17,786 bases of DNA from JAQUGA01 sp964521105 (GTDB lineage Bacteria; Bacteroidota; Bacteroidia; Bacteroidales; WCHB1-69): the NCBI GenBank assembly GCA_964521105.1, contig CAZFPO010000055.1, positions 1-17,786 of the forward strand, in the 5' to 3' direction. Every line of letters begins with the position of its first letter. The first letter of the stretch is position 1. Below the pieces are notes generated by a model. That model made no database searches and was not told the DNA's origin. It saw only the letters and a list, made by a program, of their open reading frames with translations. The translations under genes were made by a program, and so were the position numbers. Positions 16,001 to 17,786 of the stretch are shown here, in pieces.

Positions 16001-16858
16001 TGAGGCTTCTTGTAAATTAGTAATAGTAAATGAATTACTTGTATTACTCGAGACAACCACTGAATTTAACTTCCATTCTTTAACTCTATATCCAACCGCA
16101 GGAGAAGCTGTAAATACAACATTTTTACCGGATTGAACTAAATCGCCAGATGTGATATCCACATTGTCTACCTTTGCACCTAAGGTTCCATTTGTACCTA
16201 CAACACTAAAATTAACAGCATGGGGAACTGAAGGTACATTGCCAGTTACTTTGATATTGTCGATTCTGTTGTTTCCCGATTCAGCGGTAGCACCATTAAA
16301 CTTAATTCTAATTGCAAAATTGGCATTATCGTTTACGGTTGTGATGGCACTGAAATCGATGGTAACAATTTGATCTACAACCCAATTGTTACCATACGTT
16401 GATAGGTCTTTTGTTTCTTTGGTTATCCAATCTGTACCATTAATGGTGTATTGAATTTCCTGCGAAGAAAACCCGGTGGATGTTTTTCGAGCAGCGTAAG
16501 AAATTGAAATACCTGAATATCCAGTGGTTGGTATATTCAACTGCAAATAAGTGCCATTATTTGCATTTGAAGTTCCTCCAGTAGGACAAAAGCTACCTCC
16601 ATTTACAACATCACCAGTGGCTGCGTTAAATGTAGTACCACCAAAACTAACTGCATTAGCCATAGTGTACGTTAGTTGAGCGTTGTGAATAGTGTCAGTA
16701 ATTGGAGCCGTCCAATTCACTCCTGATGCAGGAACACTTTGGTTGAAGTTCCAATAATACATCAGTGTTTGGCTGTTTATATTTGGAGCTAAAACCAACA
16801 TTAATACTAAAAATTGAACAAGTCGGTTCAATTTCTTAAAAGAGTTTTGATTTTTCAT
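13025..16858 (-). CDS. Large secreted T9SS protein with seven InlB-type B-repeats and a lamin-tail-like domain
   Basis: A 1277-residue surface or secreted protein. Residues 1-30 are a signal peptide ending near NINSQ. An N-terminal beta-rich domain (31-207) ends in RIDNIKVTG. B-repeats of about 84 residues lie at 213-295 and 298-380. A lamin-tail-like domain occupies about 385-548 (LIISQYIE, KGIELWNKTG, FNGDDALEIWLG, DVFGTPGTDPGTAW). Three more repeats lie at 556-640, 641-725 and 726-810. Then comes a carboxypeptidase-regulatory-like segment (about 811-885; GNYVFSNVSAGTYTYSI) and a second beta-rich domain (about 890-1024) ending in VQLDNVYITK, like the N-terminal one. Repeats at 1026-1109 and 1110-1192 precede the type A sorting domain (about 1197-1277, NVYPNPSTG). 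No catalytic motif is seen. An adhesin or stalk-like role is an inference. It has its own promoter and terminator and is divergent from the 171-aa membrane protein gene. Confidence 0.92.
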   Translation of the reverse strand: MKNQNSFKKLNRLVQFLVLMLVLAPNINSQTLMYYWNFNQSVPASGVNWTAPITDTIHNAQLTYTMANAVSFGGTTFNAATGDVVNGGSFCPTGGTSNANNGTYLQLNIPTTGYSGISISYAARKTSTGFSSQEIQYTINGTDWITKETKDLSTYGNNWVVDQIVTIDFSAITTVNDNANFAIRIKFNGATAESGNNRIDNIKVTGNVPSVPHAVNFSVVGTNGTLGAKVDNVDITSGDLVQSGKNVVFTASPAVGYRVKEWKLNSVVVSSNTSNSFTITNLQEASTVSVEFEVAPSYIITYSVIGANGTLAATVDAGAITTGTAVESGKTIVFTAAPDALYQVKQWKVNNSSVAGNTTNNYSLVITSDTTVMVEFELIPVATGGLIISQYIETYTGTTPKGIELWNKTGAEIDFSVTNLFIKQGTNGVAPVNIDTINTGVLANNAVIVIGTSDLQTVTEGNGATFKEKAFTFNGDDALEIWLGTDKQDVFGTPGTDPGTAWVGNGVSTANQNISLKLGIITGSLTGWTDPSLRFDTTSTLNSTVGFGLAPIIPIYHAVNFSVVGTNGTILASVNSTSINSGDTIAEGNNIVFTATPAAGYRVKEWTLNTTAISGNTSNTYTLTNLTQASTVTVEFEVIPTFAVTFSVIGTNGSISASIDGTPITSGDLIDAGKNIIFTATPAAGYRVKEWKLNSTIIAGNTTNTDTLYNIQAISDVTVEFEIIPTYAVTFSVVGANGTISANVDATAITSGDLVQAGKNIQLTATPAIGYQVKEWTINSVVVAENTNTSLDIANIQEAKTVTVEFELIPTYTVTFTVKNSSAVDITNAVVTFNGVVNAAGNYVFSNVSAGTYTYSIAAPGYLPLNNTNIDISADITEPVVLQDLPAPATLPLFYSGPWQTGLPTGWSQTGLGADYSSAGAKFDGTADELTVNFDSSPDSLIYTIKANTGGTSPWSGTFDIMESVDGETWTSVKSYSAEGSIPNTDITERFKISSDSRWVRWIYTSKGIGNVQLDNVYITKVPNYYPVNFSVVNANGNVSATVDGTTIASGDTVQEGKNVVFTAVPSNGYRVKEWKNNNIIVSGVTTNTYTLSNLIAAANVTVEFELIPTYTVDFSVVGVNGTLSATVDGTPITTGATVQEGKNVVFTAVPNAHFMVKEWTVNSIIVSGNTSNNYTLSNISASATVNVEFKVDVTGINSTCPITVNVYPNPSTGIFNLVSDSKYSIEVVDILGKTILSQEIQKGQTAINLSSFHSGIYFVRFTNESNSYVVKIKKTN
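13283..13783 (-). repeat. B-repeats 6 and 7 of the large T9SS protein
   Basis: Repeat 6 is at 13532-13783 and repeat 7 at 13283-13531, directly adjacent. They share a 26-bp identical stretch (13416-13441 and 13671-13696) coding for the EGKNVVFTA part, so this pair retains DNA-level identity. Confidence 0.9.
14429..15193 (-). repeat. B-repeats 3, 4 and 5 of the large T9SS protein
   Basis: Three directly adjacent 255-bp units at 14939-15193, 14684-14938 and 14429-14683, each exactly 85 codons. Repeats 3 and 4 share the protein segment FTATPAAGYRVKEW but differ at several synonymous positions. A 29-bp stretch at the end of repeat 5 (14427-14455) is identical to one at the repeat 6/7 boundary (13530-13558). 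Confidence 0.9.
15719..16222 (-). repeat. B-repeats 1 and 2 of the large T9SS protein
   Basis: Repeat 1 is at 15974-16222 and repeat 2 at 15719-15967, in tandem. Repeat 2 is the most divergent: it has QVKQW where the others have VKEW. Confidence 0.88.
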
Positions 16859-16900
16859 GTTTTTGAATTATTTATAATTAAGTTATTTTAATTCTAACTG

Positions 16901-16908
16901 CAAAAGTA
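16901..16908 (-). promoter_or_regulatory. Candidate -7 element for the large T9SS gene
   Basis: On the minus strand TACTTTTG matches TAnnTTTG and predicts a leader of about 40 bases before the ATG at 16858. No good TTTG is found at the -33 position. The 108-base gap also has to hold the promoter of the divergent gene at 16967, for which I see only imperfect elements such as TAAATTTA (16910-16917). Confidence 0.4.
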
Positions 16909-16966
16909 GTAAATTTACGGATAATAAAATTTCGATTTAAGTGTTTTTAATTTTTAATTTAAATAT

Positions 16967-17482
16967 ATGCTTAAAAATATCTATACTATTTCATATAAAA
17001 GTTTAATTGACAAGCCTTTTAATCAAAACAAAATGATTAAACTTCTTGAAATAATGAAAGAGGAATTAAAATGGAGAGGCACTGAATATATAAAGATAAA
17101 CAAAAATCAATTGGATTTTGAAAATCGGATATTAACAATCCGAATACCGTTTACTTTAATGCATTCGATTGATGGAGGTTTATTGAAGATAAGTAAAACT
17201 GACGAAGATACATTTAATATTGAATATGAAATTTCATTAATTCGAGTATGGATAAAAAATTCCTTAGTATTTCTAGTTTTATTGTTTTCGAGTAAAGAAA
17301 TATTATTTTCCTTATTACTTTTTATCCTCCTAATATTGGGTGATTTTGGATTTGCTTATTTACGACATCGTTTATTTTTTAAAAAAATTAAGAAAATAAT
17401 GATTGAAAAGGGATTTAATAGTGATAAGCATAAAAATAACAATCAACCAAATAGTAATCTGTATTTGGAAGATTACCCTTAA
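16967..17482 (+). CDS. Unrecognised small membrane protein
   Basis: A 171-residue protein that I do not recognise. The N-terminal third is charged and probably soluble (about 1-95; includes MIKLLEIMKEELKWRGTEYIKIN and a beta-like FENRILTIRIPF). Two hydrophobic segments follow at about 96-108 and 111-131, separated by a short SSKE turn, consistent with a hairpin through the inner membrane. The C-terminal part is basic (RHRLFFKKIKKIMIEKG) and ends in an Asn-rich tail, so both ends are probably cytoplasmic. The first ATG at 16967 is used; ATG 17033 is an alternative. It is divergent from the large T9SS gene and has no obvious operon partner. The codon bias and AT content match the surroundings, so it is likely a real gene of unknown function. 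Confidence 0.75.
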   Translation: MLKNIYTISYKSLIDKPFNQNKMIKLLEIMKEELKWRGTEYIKINKNQLDFENRILTIRIPFTLMHSIDGGLLKISKTDEDTFNIEYEISLIRVWIKNSLVFLVLLFSSKEILFSLLLFILLILGDFGFAYLRHRLFFKKIKKIMIEKGFNSDKHKNNNQPNSNLYLEDYP

Positions 17483-17576
17483 ACCCAGAATCATCGATTG
17501 AATCGCTGAGACAATTAAATCCCAAAATCAAATCGTTCGATTTTTTTCAAATCTACCATTGATAATTTGGGTTTAA
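17479..17576. repeat. Nested inverted repeats after the membrane protein gene
   Basis: TTAAACCCA (17479-17487, covering the stop codon) is the exact complement of TGGGTTTAA (17568-17576). Inside it CCCAAA (17521-17526) could alternatively pair with TTTGGG (17566-17571), and a small AAATC/GATTT hairpin (17530-17534 with 17539-17543) is followed by a run of T residues. Confidence 0.5.
17530..17547 (+). terminator. Weak Rho-independent terminator candidate for the 171-aa gene
   Basis: A 5-bp stem AAATC/GATTT with a GTTC loop is followed by T residues to 17547. It lies 47 bases after the stop codon. The stem is short and AT-rich, so efficiency is doubtful. Confidence 0.35.
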
Positions 17577-17582
17577 TATTTC

Positions 17583-17786
17583 AAACAATTATACATTCCC
17601 TCTTCATTCTGAAAATACAATTTGCAAATTCAGCAGGTGCGTAACACCGTTCTATCTGTAAAACCAGCAAGAGGGAAAAAAGGGAGGTGCAGAGCACCGA
17701 ACTGTCAAAAAATCAAGAAAATGGTTTTTGGTATTACCTTAAATCCGCAAAGATTTTTTTCTCATTGATTTTCTTGCTTGATTTTG
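17583..17786. other. Gene-free, palindrome-rich right end of the window
   Basis: No coding frame of useful length is visible on either strand. It contains the 12-bp palindrome AATTTGCAAATT (17619-17630), two copies of a 17-bp palindromic unit (listed separately), and an inverted repeat CAAGAAAAT/ATTTTCTTG (17714-17722, 17768-17776). The centre (about 17631-17702) is clearly richer in GC than the flanks. It resembles an intergenic repeat element that I cannot name. Confidence 0.5.
17636..17702. repeat. Two copies of a 17-bp palindromic unit 50 bp apart
   Basis: GGTGCGTAACACCGTTC (17636-17652) and GGTGCAGAGCACCGAAC (17686-17702) agree at 12 of 17 positions and both fold as GGTG(C)...(G)CACC hairpins. 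The differences fall mainly in the loop and the last bases. Their starts are exactly 50 bp apart. Confidence 0.65.

Noticed and set aside
13283..16222. CRISPR-like array suggested by regularly repeated sequence
   Set aside because: The repeats are about 250 bp, in frame, diverged and coding for protein B-repeats; there are no short direct repeats with unique spacers.
14727..16373. Several plus-strand open frames opposite the large T9SS gene
   Set aside because: They are antisense shadows of the repeat-rich coding sequence; they recur because the repeats recur, and have no promoters or family features.

Overview
The window looks like a chromosomal segment from a member of the Bacteroidota, probably Bacteroidales or a close relative. 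It is strongly AT-rich. Promoters fit the Bacteroidota sigma-A form (TAnnTTTG, sometimes with TTTG about 19-21 bases upstream), and starts lack Shine-Dalgarno sequences. Two large proteins end in the type A sorting domain of the type IX secretion system (T9SS), which is restricted to this phylum.

Layout. Position 1-55 (minus) is the first 18 codons of an ElbB-like gene cut by the window edge, divergent from tilS (204-1532, plus), the tRNA-Ile lysidine synthetase. A dsbD-type thiol-disulfide interchange gene (1633-3684, plus) follows and converges on a tight minus-strand operon at 3713-7015: an OsmC-family protein, a FlK-like hotdog thioesterase and the primosomal helicase PriA. Divergent from the operon is a small TPR lipoprotein (7172-7585, plus). 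Next comes an accessory AAA+/DUF4143 ATPase (7774-9012, plus) in its own block of gene-poor DNA, then ychF (9153-10250, minus).

The second half, 10346-16858, holds two minus-strand genes for secreted, repeat-built T9SS cargo. The first (720 aa) has three tandem copies of an unrecognised five-cysteine unit of about 175 residues, one divergent InlB-type B-repeat and a sorting domain. The second (1277 aa) has seven B-repeats arranged around a lamin-tail-like domain and other surface domains. Both genes end at the same 35-bp Rho-independent terminator, identical base for base. Divergent from the second is an unrecognised 171-aa membrane protein. The last 300 bases carry no convincing gene but are full of inverted repeats, including two copies of a 17-bp palindromic unit exactly 50 bp apart.

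How it fits together. The left half is mostly housekeeping: tRNA modification, redox delivery to the periplasm, replication restart and a ribosome-associated ATPase. The right half is surface or secreted biology. I see no CRISPR array, rRNA, tRNA, transposase or phage gene, and nothing that clearly forms a new multi-gene system. The items most worth following up are the five-cysteine repeat, the B-repeat architecture with its shared terminator, the apparent leaderless promoters, the variant YchF nucleotide-binding motifs and the palindrome-rich right end.
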